Below are positions 41,123-51,404 of a stretch of DNA of 64,000 bases, piece after piece. The notes below the pieces were generated by a model. It worked only from the letters and a program-made list of their open reading frames with translations. It was not told where the DNA came from and did no database searches. This stretch comes from Sphingomonas sp. BAUL-RG-20F-R05-02 (GTDB lineage Bacteria; Pseudomonadota; Alphaproteobacteria; Sphingomonadales; Sphingomonadaceae), in contig NZ_JAKNQH010000005.1 in assembly GCF_022662305.1 (NCBI RefSeq), positions 248,001 through 312,000 on the forward strand, written 5' to 3'. Numbering within the stretch: position 1 is the stretch's first letter; every line of letters starts with the position of its first letter. The position numbers were made by a program, and so were the translations under genes.

Positions 41123-41623
41123 GTGGGGGACCGGCTGGAGTATCAGGGGAAAGGACTTGGCCTTGTCGATGACAAGGGTCGTGTCGCTATTCCCTCGTCG
41201 CTCCGCAGCACGCTCGCCAAGAACGCGCCACGTGACGATGGCAAGGATGGCGGCACCGTCATCATCGCCCCGCACCCAACCTACCGCTGCCTGATCGCCT
41301 ATGATCCCGGCTTCGTTGCTCAACTGAAGCGGGAGTGCGAATCGCGCGACGACGCGCATGTCGCGGCGACCGGAGGATCTGATTACAACATCCTCGCCCG
41401 CGCAGGAGCCGCCGAGGCGATGCCGTTCGACGGCAGCGGCCGCTTCATCATGCCCGCGTTCGAGCGCAAATACGCCCGTATCGACGAGGTCGCGTTCTTC
41501 CACGGCACCTTCAAGTGGATCACGATCTGGTCGCCGCGTATCATGCTCGAAACCGACGGCATCGATCCGTTCCTGAAGGAAGCGGTCGAATTCCAGTGCG
41601 CAGAGAAGGGCATCGTGCTGTGA
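41123..41623 (+). CDS. mraZ: Transcriptional regulator MraZ
   Basis: 166 residues from a GTG, with GGAG about ten bases upstream. Two SpoVT/AbrB-like halves: [25 protein letters not shown] (about 4-28; key DDKGRVAIP) and [19 protein letters not shown] (about 103-121). MraZ is a ring-forming DNA-binding protein that controls its own division cluster. First gene; its stop overlaps the rsmH start by four bases (GTGA). Confidence 0.95.
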   Translation: MGDRLEYQGKGLGLVDDKGRVAIPSSLRSTLAKNAPRDDGKDGGTVIIAPHPTYRCLIAYDPGFVAQLKRECESRDDAHVAATGGSDYNILARAGAAEAMPFDGSGRFIMPAFERKYARIDEVAFFHGTFKWITIWSPRIMLETDGIDPFLKEAVEFQCAEKGIVL

Positions 41624-42579
41624 GCCCCAATTTTGCTGATGCTCCACACATCCCGGTGCTGCTCGATGAAGTGCTTGCGAGTCTTGCGATCCAGCCCGGT
41701 TCGTCTCACGTCGACGGCACGTTCGGGGCGGGCGGCTACACGCGCGCGATGCTTGGGCAGGGCGCGCGCGTGTTCGCGTTCGATCGCGATCCAGATGCGA
41801 TCGCCGACGGGCAGGCGCTGGTTGCCGCGTCGGATGGCAAGCTGACGTTGATCGCCGCGACCTTCTCCGCGCTGGAGGCTGAACTGGCCGCTCGCGATGC
41901 GCTGCCCGTCGATGGGGTTGTAATGGACATCGGCGTCAGCTCGATGATGCTCGACCGTCCGGAACGCGGCTTCAGCTTTCAGCAGGACGGCCCGTTGGAC
42001 ATGCGGATGAGTCAGGCGGGCGAGACTGCGGCGGAGTTCCTCAACACCGCCGACGAGGCGGTGATCGCCGACGTGCTGTATGAATATGGCGATGAGCCGC
42101 GCTCGCGTCGGGTCGCTCGCGCCATCGTCTCCGCAAGACCCCTTACGCGCACCACCGAACTGGCCAACGTGGTTAAGAAGGCGTTAGGACATAAACCGCA
42201 TGATAAGAAGGACCCGTCGACACGGACCTTCCAGGCAGTTCGGATTCATATCAACCGGGAGCTTGGTGAGCTGGCCGACGGGCTTGCGGCGGCGGAGCGT
42301 GCGCTTCGCCCGGGAGGCATATTGGCGGTGGTGACATTTCACAGCCTGGAAGACCGGTTGGTCAAACGGTTCTTCCGCGAACGCAGCGGCGGCCTGCCGG
42401 GCGGATCGCGGCATTTGCCGCAAGTTACGGCGAAGGCCGAACCGAGTTTTGAGAATGTCGCCCGCGCCGTGCGTGCGGGTGAGGCCGAGATCGCGCGCAA
42501 TCCGCGTGCGCGCTCGGCGACGTTACGGGTCGCGCAGCGGACGGCAGCTGCGGCTTGGGTTCATGAAGGGGCGTTGTAA
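41620..42579 (+). CDS. rsmH: 16S rRNA (cytosine-1402-N4)-methyltransferase
   Basis: 319 residues from a GTG overlapping the mraZ stop. [13 protein letters not shown] at the start, SAM-binding [41 protein letters not shown] (key: GVSSxxLD, ERGFSF, DMRM), [18 protein letters not shown] and [14 protein letters not shown] are all RsmH (MraW) signatures. It methylates N4 of C1402 in the decoding centre of 16S rRNA. Its stop overlaps the ftsL ATG by one base. Confidence 0.97.
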   Translation: MSPNFADAPHIPVLLDEVLASLAIQPGSSHVDGTFGAGGYTRAMLGQGARVFAFDRDPDAIADGQALVAASDGKLTLIAATFSALEAELAARDALPVDGVVMDIGVSSMMLDRPERGFSFQQDGPLDMRMSQAGETAAEFLNTADEAVIADVLYEYGDEPRSRRVARAIVSARPLTRTTELANVVKKALGHKPHDKKDPSTRTFQAVRIHINRELGELADGLAAAERALRPGGILAVVTFHSLEDRLVKRFFRERSGGLPGGSRHLPQVTAKAEPSFENVARAVRAGEAEIARNPRARSATLRVAQRTAAAAWVHEGAL

Positions 42580-43175
42580 TGCTTGGGTATGCGTGGAAGA
42601 CCATGGGCTGGTTTCTGGCGGGCGTCGCGGTGGCGCTCGGCTTCCTGCTCGTGCCGCTTCAGGTCGCGGCCGAGCGTAAGAAGCTCGACCACACCGTGGC
42701 CGACATCGCCCAAGCGCGTCGCGATATCCGCGCGCTGGAAACCGAGTTCGAGACCCGCGCCAATCTCGCCCAGCTTGACCAGTGGAACAACGACACGTTG
42801 CGTCTGGTCGCGCCGGGCGCCGGCCAGTTCGTCGCGGATGAGGCGGCACTCGCCTCGATCGACGTGCATCAGCAGGGCGGGGCCGATATTCAGACCGCGT
42901 CGTTCGTGCCGGCGCCGCCGATGAGCGAGACGCTTGCCGAGGCAGCGCAGGTCCAAGTTGCGATGGTCGCTCCCGAACCGCACGCGCAACCCGCCGTGGC
43001 GGTGAAGACCAAGGCCGCGCCGACGCTCGCCACTGCCGTCGCCAAGGTGAAGGATATCGACGTGAAACGTGTGAAAGTACAGGCGGTGGCGATGCTTGAT
43101 CGTAAGTTGCTGAGCGACTCCACGGTCGGCGATCTCCTGTCGAGTGCACGCCGCGAGGCGCGTTCCGGCCGATGA
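42579..43175 (+). CDS. ftsL: FtsL-type cell division protein
   Basis: 198 residues. A short cytoplasmic N-terminus, one transmembrane helix (WFLAGVAVALGFLLVPL, about 11-27), then a coiled-coil segment (AAERKKLDHTVADIAQARRDIRALETEFETRA, about 31-62), then a long Ala/Val/Pro-rich tail. Sequence identity in FtsL is low, so the assignment relies on topology and on the fixed place between rsmH and ftsI. FtsL with FtsB and FtsQ activates FtsWI at the septum. It is longer than E. coli FtsL (121). Overlaps ftsI by four bases. Confidence 0.82.
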   Translation: MLGYAWKTMGWFLAGVAVALGFLLVPLQVAAERKKLDHTVADIAQARRDIRALETEFETRANLAQLDQWNNDTLRLVAPGAGQFVADEAALASIDVHQQGGADIQTASFVPAPPMSETLAEAAQVQVAMVAPEPHAQPAVAVKTKAAPTLATAVAKVKDIDVKRVKVQAVAMLDRKLLSDSTVGDLLSSARREARSGR

Positions 43176-44911
43176 GCACGTTTCTCGCCCGCCCGCTTTC
43201 GCAACGTCGCGTCAGCGGCCAGCGTCATGCGCTGGTCGCCGTCGCGCATGTGCGACTGATGATCCTGATGCTGTGCCTCGGCGCCGGCTTTCTGGTCGTG
43301 GTAGGCAAGATCGCGCTGCTTGGTCTGCTGTCGTCGCCGGCGAATGCCCAAGGTGGGACGGTCAATCCAGTGGTGCGCAGCGACATCCTGGATCGCAACG
43401 GCGAGCCGCTTGCCCGCACGATCGACGCCTGGACGATTGGAGTGCGCCCGCACGATATCCTTGGCGACAAGCGTGCGCTGGCGGAGGCGCTGGTCAAGAT
43501 CATGCCCGGGCATGACGAGGAATGGTTCTATTCCAGGCTGTCGATGAAGGCGAACTTCACCTACCTGGAGAAGCACGCCTCCCCGGCGCTGGTCAACGCG
43601 ATCCACGATCTTGGCGAGCCGGGTATCGTCTTTGCCCAGGAGCCGGAGCGGCTGTATCCGCAGTCGACGCTCGCCGCGCACGCATTGGGATATATCGGAC
43701 CGAGCGCCAAGGATCCCAACATCGCCGGTCGTGCCGGCATTGAACGCGCGTTCGACGAGCGGCTGAGCAGCCCAGCCGAACGCGGCGAGCCGATCACGCT
43801 GTCGATCGATGCGCGCGTGCAAGCGGCGATGGAGAGCGAACTCGGCCGCGCGATGGTGACGTTCAAGGCGCGCAACGCGACCGGCATCGTGCTCGACGTA
43901 AATACCGGCGAGGTGATCTCGATGGCGTCGCTGCCGGTCTACAATCCCAACAAGATCGGCGGTACGCCGGGCGACGCGCTGCGCAACAACGTGACGCAGA
44001 GCGTGTACGAACTGGGCTCGACCTTCAAGCCGATCACCATGGCGAATGCGATCCAGAGTGGCACCGTCACCTCGATGATGCGTCGCTTCGATGCGACCGC
44101 ACCGCTGAAGGTCGGCAGCTTTACCATCCATGACGAACGTGGTGATCCGAAGCGTTGGCTCAACATCCCCGAGACGCTGATCTATTCGTCCAACGTCGCC
44201 ACCGCGCGGATCGCGGACGAACTCGGCGAGGATCGTGAGAAGGCAATGTTCCGGGCGATGGGTTTCGACACCAAGCCGGTGATCGAGTTGAAGGAAAAAG
44301 CGCGACCGCTGTGGCCACGGTACTGGTCGCGCACCGCGACGATGACGACCGCCTACGGACACGGCATCGCGGTTACGCCGCTGCAACTCGCCAACGCCTA
44401 TGCCGTCCTGGTCAACGGTGGCATCTGGCGCCCGACGACGCTGCTGAAGGTCGCGCCGGGCCATGCGGCGGAAGGGCGGCGCGTGCTGTCTGAAACGACC
44501 AGCGCGCGGATGCGGCAGTTGCTGCGGCTCGTCTGTCTATACGGCACCGGACGAAAGGGCGATGCGCCCGGCTACCGCGTTGGCGGCAAGACCGGCACCG
44601 CGGAGGCGGCGGCGAATGGTGGCTACGATCACTCCCGCAACGTTGCGACCTTCGTTGCAGCCTTCCCGATGGATGCGCCAAGGTACGTCGTGCTGGCCAT
44701 GCTCGATTCGCCGCAAGGCACCAAGGAAACCGCCGGCTGGAAAACGGCGGCATGGAACGCCGCGCCGGTCGTGGGTCGCGTCATTGCGCGGACCGGCGCA
44801 CTGCTGGGCGTGATGCCGGATGCTAAGCGAGAGATCGACCTTGCCGACCTGCGGCCGGCGCTTACGCTGGTCGCGGGCGCTACGCCGCCGACGGGTGGAG
44901 AAGAACAGTGA
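43172..44911 (+). CDS. ftsI: Septal peptidoglycan transpeptidase FtsI (PBP3)
   Basis: 579 residues. N-terminal transmembrane helix about 27-52 (HVRLMILMLCLGAGFLVVVG in part), a PBP dimerisation/pedestal domain (RSDILDRNGEPLA, YPQSTLAAHALGYIG), and the transpeptidase domain with SxxK in GSTFKP (Ser about 282), SxN in SSNVAT (about 338) and KTG in GKTGTAE (about 472). It cross-links septal peptidoglycan with FtsW. Overlaps both ftsL and murE by four bases. Confidence 0.96.
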   Translation: MSTFLARPLSQRRVSGQRHALVAVAHVRLMILMLCLGAGFLVVVGKIALLGLLSSPANAQGGTVNPVVRSDILDRNGEPLARTIDAWTIGVRPHDILGDKRALAEALVKIMPGHDEEWFYSRLSMKANFTYLEKHASPALVNAIHDLGEPGIVFAQEPERLYPQSTLAAHALGYIGPSAKDPNIAGRAGIERAFDERLSSPAERGEPITLSIDARVQAAMESELGRAMVTFKARNATGIVLDVNTGEVISMASLPVYNPNKIGGTPGDALRNNVTQSVYELGSTFKPITMANAIQSGTVTSMMRRFDATAPLKVGSFTIHDERGDPKRWLNIPETLIYSSNVATARIADELGEDREKAMFRAMGFDTKPVIELKEKARPLWPRYWSRTATMTTAYGHGIAVTPLQLANAYAVLVNGGIWRPTTLLKVAPGHAAEGRRVLSETTSARMRQLLRLVCLYGTGRKGDAPGYRVGGKTGTAEAAANGGYDHSRNVATFVAAFPMDAPRYVVLAMLDSPQGTKETAGWKTAAWNAAPVVGRVIARTGALLGVMPDAKREIDLADLRPALTLVAGATPPTGGEEQ

Positions 44912-46323
44912 AGCTTTCGGTGCTGGTCCCCGGCGCTGTTGATGTGCCGGTTACCGGTTTCGCGATCGACCACCGCAAGGTTGCTCCCGGTACGGTGTTC
45001 GGCGCGTTTGCGGGCGGCCGCTTCAATGGTGAGGATTATATCGCAGCGGCGGTGGCGGGTGGCGCGATCGCCATTGTGGCACGTCCCGAAGTGGTGGTGG
45101 AAGGCGCCATCCATATCGCCGACCCCGCACCTCGCCGGTGCTTCGCCCGACTGGCGGCTCGCTTCTTCGCTCCATTCCCGGCGTGCGCGGTGGCGGTGAC
45201 GGGCACCAATGGCAAAACCTCGACGGTCGAGATGGTGCGGCAGGTGTGGCGCATGGCAGGCCACTCCGCCGCGTCCATCGGCACGCTGGGCGTCACCACC
45301 GGCGACGACCGCGTGTCGACCGGGTTGACGACACCCGATGTGGTGACCTTCCTGTCGAACGTCGCCGGGCTCGCGCGCGAAGGTGTGACGCATCTGGCGT
45401 TCGAGGCGTCTAGCCACGGGCTCGATCAGTATCGGACGGAGGGTGTCCCGCTGACGGCAGCGGCCTTCACCAACCTCAGCCGCGATCATCTCGACTATCA
45501 CGGCACGATGGAGGACTATTTTGCCGCCAAGCTGCGGCTGTTCGCCGATGTACTGCCGGAAGACGGCACGGCAGTGATCTGGGCGGACGATGCGGTGGCG
45601 GGTGAGGTCGTCGCTGCGGCGAAGGCGCGCGGCATCAACATCAACTCGGTCGGCACCATGGGCGAGACGCTACGGCTGGTCGCGCGTGAACCGAGCCTGC
45701 TCGGCCAGACGCTGACGGTCGAGGCAGGCGGGCGTACGCACAAAATCGTGCTGCCGCTGATCGGTGCGTATCAGGCCGCCAACGCGTTGGTGTCGGCCGG
45801 ACTGGTCATGGCGACCGGCGGGGAGATGACGGCGACCCTGGCGGCGCTGTCGCGACTTCAGCCGGTGCGCGGGCGGCTTGAACGGGCGGTGATTACGCGA
45901 AGTGGTGCGCCGGTGTATGTCGATTACGCGCATACGCCCGACGCGCTCGAAGCGGCGATCGCGGCGTTGCGTCCGCACGTCGGCGGGCGACTCGTCGTCG
46001 TGTTTGGGGCGGGCGGGGACCGCGATACCGGCAAGCGCGTCGAGATGGGCCGCGTTGCTGCCACCAAGGCCGATTACGTCATCGTCACCGACGACAATCC
46101 GCGCAGCGAAGACCCTGCAGGCATCCGCGCGATGGTGCTGGCCGGCGCGCCGGATGCGGTCGAGATCGGCATGCGTCGTGACGCGATCGGCGCCGCAATC
46201 GCCGCGGCAGGACCGCAAGACATCGTGCTGATCGCTGGCAAGGGGCATGAGCAGGGGCAGATCGTCGGCGAATTCGTCCTGCCGTTTGACGACGTGAGCG
46301 TCGCGCGAGAAATGGCGGCGTGA
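44908..46323 (+). CDS. murE: UDP-MurNAc-L-Ala-D-Glu:meso-diaminopimelate ligase
   Basis: 471 residues from a GTG. Mur ligase core: DHRKVAPGTVFGAFAG at the N-terminus, GTNGKTSTVEMV (ATP loop, about 98-109), EASSHGLDQYR, FTNLSRDHLDYHGTMEDYF, YVDYAHTPDALE and the substrate motif DDNPRSEDP. DNPR is typical of enzymes that add meso-diaminopimelate. It adds the third residue of the peptidoglycan stem. The next short ORF starts at a GTG overlapping its stop by four bases. Confidence 0.96.
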   Translation: MKLSVLVPGAVDVPVTGFAIDHRKVAPGTVFGAFAGGRFNGEDYIAAAVAGGAIAIVARPEVVVEGAIHIADPAPRRCFARLAARFFAPFPACAVAVTGTNGKTSTVEMVRQVWRMAGHSAASIGTLGVTTGDDRVSTGLTTPDVVTFLSNVAGLAREGVTHLAFEASSHGLDQYRTEGVPLTAAAFTNLSRDHLDYHGTMEDYFAAKLRLFADVLPEDGTAVIWADDAVAGEVVAAAKARGININSVGTMGETLRLVAREPSLLGQTLTVEAGGRTHKIVLPLIGAYQAANALVSAGLVMATGGEMTATLAALSRLQPVRGRLERAVITRSGAPVYVDYAHTPDALEAAIAALRPHVGGRLVVVFGAGGDRDTGKRVEMGRVAATKADYVIVTDDNPRSEDPAGIRAMVLAGAPDAVEIGMRRDAIGAAIAAAGPQDIVLIAGKGHEQGQIVGEFVLPFDDVSVAREMAA

Positions 46324-46475
46324 CGGGGCTTGATCGGCTGCTGGAGGTTGCCGGCAACCCCTGTACCTCGATCCCGAAAAACGCGGACACGCCGGCTGCA
46401 CCGCGCTACGAGCGGTTCTACCATCACACCCCGAACTCTGCGGGGAAGCACTTCATCGTCGGACCATCTGCATGA
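46320..46475 (+). CDS. 51-residue ORF fitted exactly between murE and murF
   Basis: GTG start overlapping the murE stop (GTGA), TGA stop overlapping the murF start (ATGA). The 51 residues begin VTGLDRLLEVAGNPC, include SIPKNADTPAAPRYERFYHH and end AGKHFIVGPSA. The product is soluble, basic and has one cysteine; no helix is hydrophobic enough for a membrane. The perfect end-to-end fit is the junction type used by true genes in this cluster and also explains the 148-base space between murE and murF. I know no family for it. Alternatively it is only a coupling device that carries ribosomes across the gap. Confidence 0.55.
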   Translation: MTGLDRLLEVAGNPCTSIPKNADTPAAPRYERFYHHTPNSAGKHFIVGPSA

Positions 46476-47845
46476 GCCTTTGGACATCTTCGGACATCGC
46501 GGCGGCGACCTGCGGCAGCGCCTCCGCGGACTTTGCGGTTTCGGGCATCGCATTCGATTCCCGTGAAGTTGGTCAGGGCGACCTGTTCGTCGCCTTGAAG
46601 GGGGAGGCGACCGACGGGCACCGCTTCCTTGATCAATGCTTCGCGCAAGGCGCAGCGGGTGCGCTGGTCAGCGTCGCGACAGACTACCCGCACGTCCTTG
46701 TCGAGGACACCGCCACCGCACTGGATGCGCTTGCCCGCGCGTCCCGCACGCGAACGCAGGCGAAGATCATCGGCGTCACCGGCTCGGTCGGCAAGACCGG
46801 CACCAAGGAGGCACTGTTCGCCGCGCTGGAACGGGGTGCGCGTGCGCAGGCGCATCGTTCGGTCAAGAGCTATAACAATCACACAGGCGTTCCGCTCAGC
46901 CTCGCGCGGATGCCTGCGGACACCCGCTTCGGCGTGTTCGAAATGGGCATGAATCATGCCGGAGAGCTCGCAGCGCTGACCCGCATCGTCCGGCCCCATA
47001 TCGCCTTGGTGACGACGATCGCGCCGGCGCACACCGCGTTCTTCTCGGGCGAAGAAGCGATCGCCGACGCGAAGGGCGAGATCTTCCAGGGGCTGGAGCC
47101 GGGTGGCACGGCGATCGTGCCGTTCGACAGTCCGCATCGCGATCGGTTGATCGCCGCCGCCACCCCCTATGCCGGGCAAGTCGTTACCTTTGGTTCGGGG
47201 GTGGGTGCCGACGTGCGTGCGATCGAGGCGATGCCGGTATCGTCAGGCGGCACTTTCGTAACGGCGCGGCTCGACGATCGGGAGGTCAGCTACACGATCA
47301 GTCAAGCCGGCGCGCACTGGGTGTCGAATACGCTGGCGGTGTTGGCCGCCGTGCGCGCGGCCGGTGGCGATCTCGCGCTTGCCGGCCTTGCCTTGGCCGA
47401 ACTCGAAGGTCTCGCCGGGCGGGGCGCGCGCTTTACGATACGGCGCGGCGGCGGCGAGGCGCTGGTGATCGACGAAAGCTACAACGCCAATCCGGCGTCG
47501 ATGCGCGCAACGCTTGCGGTGCTCGGGCAAGAGAAAACCGCGCGGAAGCTGGTGGTTCTTGGCGAAATGCGGGAGCTTGGCGATGACAGCGACGCTTACC
47601 ACGCCGCGCTGGCCGAGCCGCTTCGCGCGGCTGGGGTCGAAGCGGGCATTCTGGTCGGTAAATCCATGGCGCCGCTCGCGAACGTGCTTGAGGGGCAGGG
47701 CGATTTCGTCCATGTGGCCGACGCCGCAGCGGCACGAGAGCGGCTGCGGGCGCTGCTCGCGGCAGGCGACGCGGTTCTCATCAAGGGCTCGAACGGCGTG
47801 GGGTTGTCGGCGGTGGTCGCGGCCTTGCGCAGCGGGATTGGGTAA
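46472..47845 (+). CDS. murF: UDP-MurNAc-tripeptide:D-Ala-D-Ala ligase
   Basis: 457 residues. MSLWTSSDIAAATCGSAS at the start is typical MurF; VSGIAFDSREVGQGDLFVALKGE follows (key FDSREVxxGDLFVAL), then the ATP loop GSVGKTGTKEAL (about 104-115), SYNNHTGVPLSLARM, FEMGMNHAGELA and DESYNANPASMRA. It adds D-Ala-D-Ala to complete the pentapeptide. Its ATG overlaps the stop of the 51-residue ORF; mraY begins at the base after its stop. Confidence 0.97.
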   Translation: MSLWTSSDIAAATCGSASADFAVSGIAFDSREVGQGDLFVALKGEATDGHRFLDQCFAQGAAGALVSVATDYPHVLVEDTATALDALARASRTRTQAKIIGVTGSVGKTGTKEALFAALERGARAQAHRSVKSYNNHTGVPLSLARMPADTRFGVFEMGMNHAGELAALTRIVRPHIALVTTIAPAHTAFFSGEEAIADAKGEIFQGLEPGGTAIVPFDSPHRDRLIAAATPYAGQVVTFGSGVGADVRAIEAMPVSSGGTFVTARLDDREVSYTISQAGAHWVSNTLAVLAAVRAAGGDLALAGLALAELEGLAGRGARFTIRRGGGEALVIDESYNANPASMRATLAVLGQEKTARKLVVLGEMRELGDDSDAYHAALAEPLRAAGVEAGILVGKSMAPLANVLEGQGDFVHVADAAAARERLRALLAAGDAVLIKGSNGVGLSAVVAALRSGIG

Positions 47846-48916
47846 ATGTTCTACTTCATCGCCGAGCTGTTCCATTTCCACGGCCTGTTCAACCTGGTCC
47901 GCTACCAGAGTTTCAGGACCGGTGCGGCGGTGGCGACGGCGCTGTTCCTTGGTTTGCTGATCGGTCCGCGCTTCATCGGGTGGTTGCGCGTGCGGCAGGG
48001 CAAGGGCCAGCCGATCCGCGCTGATGGTCCGCAGACCCATCTCGCCAAGCGCGGCACGCCGACGATGGGCGGGTTGATGATCCTGACCAGTCTGACGCTG
48101 TCGGTGCTGTTATGGATGGACCTGACCAACCCGTTCGTGTGGGCGTGTACGTTCGTGACATTGGGGTTCGCCGCGATCGGTTTTCTCGATGATTACGACA
48201 AGGTGCGCAAAGCGAGTACCGCTGGCGTGTCCGGACGCGTGCGATTGCTGGGTGAATTTGTAATCGCCATTATCGCCAGCGCGATGATCGTGCACCAGAA
48301 CGGCACACATCTATATTTGCCGTTCGTCACCGGCATTTCGATCGATCTTGGCTACTTCTACATTCTGTTCGCGGCGTTCACGATCGTGGCGTTCGGCAAT
48401 GCGGTGAACCTGACCGATGGGCTTGATGGACTTGCGACTATGCCGGTGATCATCGCCGCCGTCAGCTTCATGCTGATCGTGTACCTTGCCGGTAACTTCA
48501 AGTTCGCGACATATCTCGGCATCCCGCATGTGCCGGGCGCTGGTGAACTCGCGATTTTCTGTGGCGGAATCGTCGGCGCGGGACTTGCCTTCCTGTGGTT
48601 CAACGCGCCGCCCGCCGCCGTCTTCATGGGCGATACCGGCAGCTTGGCGCTTGGCGGCGCGTTAGGCGCGATTGCGGTGACTGCGCATCACGAGATCGTG
48701 CTCGGCATCATCGGCGGGCTGTTCGTGGTGGAGGCGCTGTCTGTCATCATCCAGGTCGCCGTCTACAAGCGCACGGGCAAGCGCGTGTTTCGCATGGCGC
48801 CGATTCACCACCATTTCGAGCAATTGGGCTGGGCCGAGGCGACCGTCGTGATCCGTTTCTGGATCATTGCGCTGGTGCTGGCGCTGGCCGGCCTTTCGAC
48901 ATTAAAATTGCGGTGA
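47846..48916 (+). CDS. mraY: Phospho-MurNAc-pentapeptide translocase
   Basis: 356 residues, about ten transmembrane helices. Signatures: KRGTPTMGG (about 71-79), [10 protein letters not shown] (catalytic Asp pair, about 114-123), [13 protein letters not shown] (key [10 protein letters not shown]), and the HHHFE motif (about 319-323, [13 protein letters not shown]). It transfers phospho-MurNAc-pentapeptide to undecaprenyl phosphate to form lipid I. Its stop overlaps murD by four bases. Confidence 0.98.
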   Translation: MFYFIAELFHFHGLFNLVRYQSFRTGAAVATALFLGLLIGPRFIGWLRVRQGKGQPIRADGPQTHLAKRGTPTMGGLMILTSLTLSVLLWMDLTNPFVWACTFVTLGFAAIGFLDDYDKVRKASTAGVSGRVRLLGEFVIAIIASAMIVHQNGTHLYLPFVTGISIDLGYFYILFAAFTIVAFGNAVNLTDGLDGLATMPVIIAAVSFMLIVYLAGNFKFATYLGIPHVPGAGELAIFCGGIVGAGLAFLWFNAPPAAVFMGDTGSLALGGALGAIAVTAHHEIVLGIIGGLFVVEALSVIIQVAVYKRTGKRVFRMAPIHHHFEQLGWAEATVVIRFWIIALVLALAGLSTLKLR

Positions 48917-50193
48917 TCTTCAGCTCCGCCTGGCGCGGCAGACGCTACGCTGTGCTGGGGCTTGCCCGTTCCGGCGTCGCGAGCGTGCGCGCGTTGCTTG
49001 CCGGTGGCGCGGACGTGGTGGCGTGGGATGCGGACGCTACCAGGCGAGCTGCGTTAGCAGGTGCCGGGGTGACATTTGCGGATCCAGAAACGATCGATCT
49101 GAGTGGGTTCGATGCGCTGGTCGTGTCGCCGGGGGTGCCGCTAAACCGGCATCCGGTCGCAGCGCAGGCGCGTGCGGCAGGCGTGCCGATCATCGGCGAT
49201 ATCGAGCTTTTCGCGCAGGCTAGAGCCTCGTTGCCGGCGGCTAAGGTGGTCGGTGTCACCGGAACGAATGGCAAATCGACCACGACCGCACTCGTTCATC
49301 ACATCTTGCGATCCGCCGGCATCCCGAGCCTGATGGGTGGCAACATCGGTCTGCCGATTTTGGCGCAGGAACCGCTGCCGGAGGGGGGCGTGTATGTGCT
49401 CGAACTCTCGAGCTATCAGATCGACCTGACCAAGAGTCTCGATTGCGAGGTCGCGGTGCTGCTCAACATCACGCCGGACCATCTCGATCGGTATAATGAT
49501 TTCGCGGGCTATGCTGCGTCCAAGGCGCGGCTGTTTACGATGCAGACCGAGAACCACGTCGCCGTGATTGGCATCGCCGATACGGCTTCGGCCGAGATCG
49601 CGCGCAGCCTGCCGCCGGAGCGGGTCACCAAGATCGCCGCTGCCGTTCTCGACCAGTCGCGCTGGCCAGCGCTGCAGGGCCCGCACAACGCACAGAATGC
49701 GCTCGCCGCGATCGCCACATGCGAGGTGCTCGGCGTCTCGGCCGAGGCGATCGAGGCGGGGTTGGCCAGCTTCACCGGCCTGCCGCACCGCATGGAGCGG
49801 GTCGGCGAGCGGAGCGGCGTTGTGTTCGTCAACGACAGCAAGGCGACCAATCCGGAGAGCGTCGCGCCGGCGCTCGCTGCGTTCGATCGCGTCCACTGGA
49901 TCGTCGGCGGCAAGGCCAAGGGCGGCGACCTCGAAGCGTGTCGCCCGCAATTCGGCCATGTCGTGTGCGCCTATACGATCGGCGATGCCACCGCCGCGTT
50001 CGCCGGTTTGCTCCGCGCCGACATGCCGGTCGAGGAGGCGGGCACGCTCGCTGCCGCTGTCGCCAGCGCCGCGCGGCAGGCGCGGCCGGGCGATACGGTG
50101 TTGCTGTCACCGGCCTGCGCCTCGTTCGACCAGTTCCGTGATTTCGAGCAGCGCGGCGACACGTTCCGGTCGCTCGTGGAGGCGCTGGCATGA
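48913..50193 (+). CDS. murD: UDP-MurNAc-L-alanine:D-glutamate ligase
   Basis: 426 residues from a GTG overlapping the mraY stop. [21 protein letters not shown] (N-terminal Rossmann fold; key GLARSG), [12 protein letters not shown], the ATP loop [11 protein letters not shown] (about 116-126), [40 protein letters not shown] and the C-terminal [20 protein letters not shown] (key [10 protein letters not shown]) are all MurD features. It adds D-Glu. The longer frame upstream is a shadow of mraY. Confidence 0.97.
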   Translation: MIFSSAWRGRRYAVLGLARSGVASVRALLAGGADVVAWDADATRRAALAGAGVTFADPETIDLSGFDALVVSPGVPLNRHPVAAQARAAGVPIIGDIELFAQARASLPAAKVVGVTGTNGKSTTTALVHHILRSAGIPSLMGGNIGLPILAQEPLPEGGVYVLELSSYQIDLTKSLDCEVAVLLNITPDHLDRYNDFAGYAASKARLFTMQTENHVAVIGIADTASAEIARSLPPERVTKIAAAVLDQSRWPALQGPHNAQNALAAIATCEVLGVSAEAIEAGLASFTGLPHRMERVGERSGVVFVNDSKATNPESVAPALAAFDRVHWIVGGKAKGGDLEACRPQFGHVVCAYTIGDATAAFAGLLRADMPVEEAGTLAAAVASAARQARPGDTVLLSPACASFDQFRDFEQRGDTFRSLVEALA

Positions 50194-51404
50194 GCGCGAA
50201 GCGTCCATCCATGTGGAAGCGCATGCAGGGCAGCGGCGGCCGCTCCGACCGGTCGTGGTTGGGCATGTGGTTCTGGGATATCGACCGGGTGCTGCTGCTG
50301 CTGGTGCTGCTGCTGATCGGCGTCGGGGTGATCGCGGTCGGTTCGGCGTCGCCGTCGGCTGCGCAGCGGTATTCGGACGAGCGGCACCATATCCAGCCGC
50401 TCTATTACCTATGGTGGCAGATCGCCTGGGTCAGCGTGTCGATTCCCGTGATGCTGCTCATCTCGATGCTGCCGGTATCGGTGGCGCGTCGGCTCGCCTT
50501 GTTTGGCGCGGTGCTGTTCGTGGTGGCGCTGGCGGCGGTACCATTCATCGGCGTGTCCAAGAACGGTGCGACGCGCTGGCTCAACCTCGGCATCTCGCTG
50601 CTCCAGCCGTCGGAGTTCCTGAAGCCCTTCTTTATCGTCACGGTGGCGTGGATCCTGTCGATGCGTGCGCAGGACGATGCGTTGCCGGTGGTGTTCATCA
50701 CCGGTGCGATGACGGCGCTGGTCGGCGCGCTGCTGATGATGCAGCCCGATTTCGGCCAGACCATCGTGTTCGTAAGCGTGTGGTTCGCGCTGCTGATGAT
50801 TTCCGGCACATCGACCAAGGTGATCCTCGGGCTGATCGCGCTCGCCCCCGCCGGCCTGGTGTCGGCCTATTTCTTCTATTCGACCGCGCAGAAACGCATC
50901 AACGCCTTCCTGTTCCCGGACGTGGAGGGCGAGGGTGCGTCGGACCATTTCCAGACCAACGCCGCGCGCGCGACCATCACCCACGGCGGCTGGCGCGGCA
51001 CCGGCCCTGCCGGCGGCACCATGAAGTTCCGCCTGCCGGAGGGGCATACCGATTACATCTTCTCGGTGATCGGCGAGGAGTTCGGGCTGATCGCGTGCAT
51101 GATCATCGCGCTGATCTTCTTCGCGATCGTGGTACGCGTGTTTGTGAAACTGCTCGACGAGGTCGACGAGTTTCGCCTGTTCGCCGCCGCCGGTCTCGCG
51201 ACGCAGTTCGGCGTGCAGGCGCTGATCTCGATGGCGGTCAACACCGGGCTCGCCCCGTCGAAGGGGATGACATTGCCGTTCATCAGCTACGGCGGATCGT
51301 CGCTGGTCGCGCTGTCGGCGGGAATGGGCTTGCTGCTGGCGTTCACGCGGCGCAATCCGTTCGTGTTGCGATCCCCCTATATCGCCAAATGGAGCGGCGT
51401 ATGA
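50190..51404 (+). CDS. ftsW: Lipid II polymerase FtsW (SEDS family)
   Basis: 404 residues, about ten transmembrane helices. After a basic N-terminus come GVGVIAVGSASPSAAQ, RWLNLGISLLQPSEFLKPFFIV (SEDS core; key QPSEFLK), LMMQPDFGQTIVF, GHTDYIFSVIGEEFGLI and the last loop PFISYGGSSLVA. FtsW polymerises septal glycan strands with FtsI. Four-base overlaps link it to murD and murG. Confidence 0.96.
   Translation: MSAKRPSMWKRMQGSGGRSDRSWLGMWFWDIDRVLLLLVLLLIGVGVIAVGSASPSAAQRYSDERHHIQPLYYLWWQIAWVSVSIPVMLLISMLPVSVARRLALFGAVLFVVALAAVPFIGVSKNGATRWLNLGISLLQPSEFLKPFFIVTVAWILSMRAQDDALPVVFITGAMTALVGALLMMQPDFGQTIVFVSVWFALLMISGTSTKVILGLIALAPAGLVSAYFFYSTAQKRINAFLFPDVEGEGASDHFQTNAARATITHGGWRGTGPAGGTMKFRLPEGHTDYIFSVIGEEFGLIACMIIALIFFAIVVRVFVKLLDEVDEFRLFAAAGLATQFGVQALISMAVNTGLAPSKGMTLPFISYGGSSLVALSAGMGLLLAFTRRNPFVLRSPYIAKWSGV

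Noticed and set aside
41100..41130. MraZ-type TGGG direct repeats before mraZ
   Set aside because: TGGAG and TGGGG occur near the start but are not spaced as the known repeats with 5-base spacers, and only two are present.
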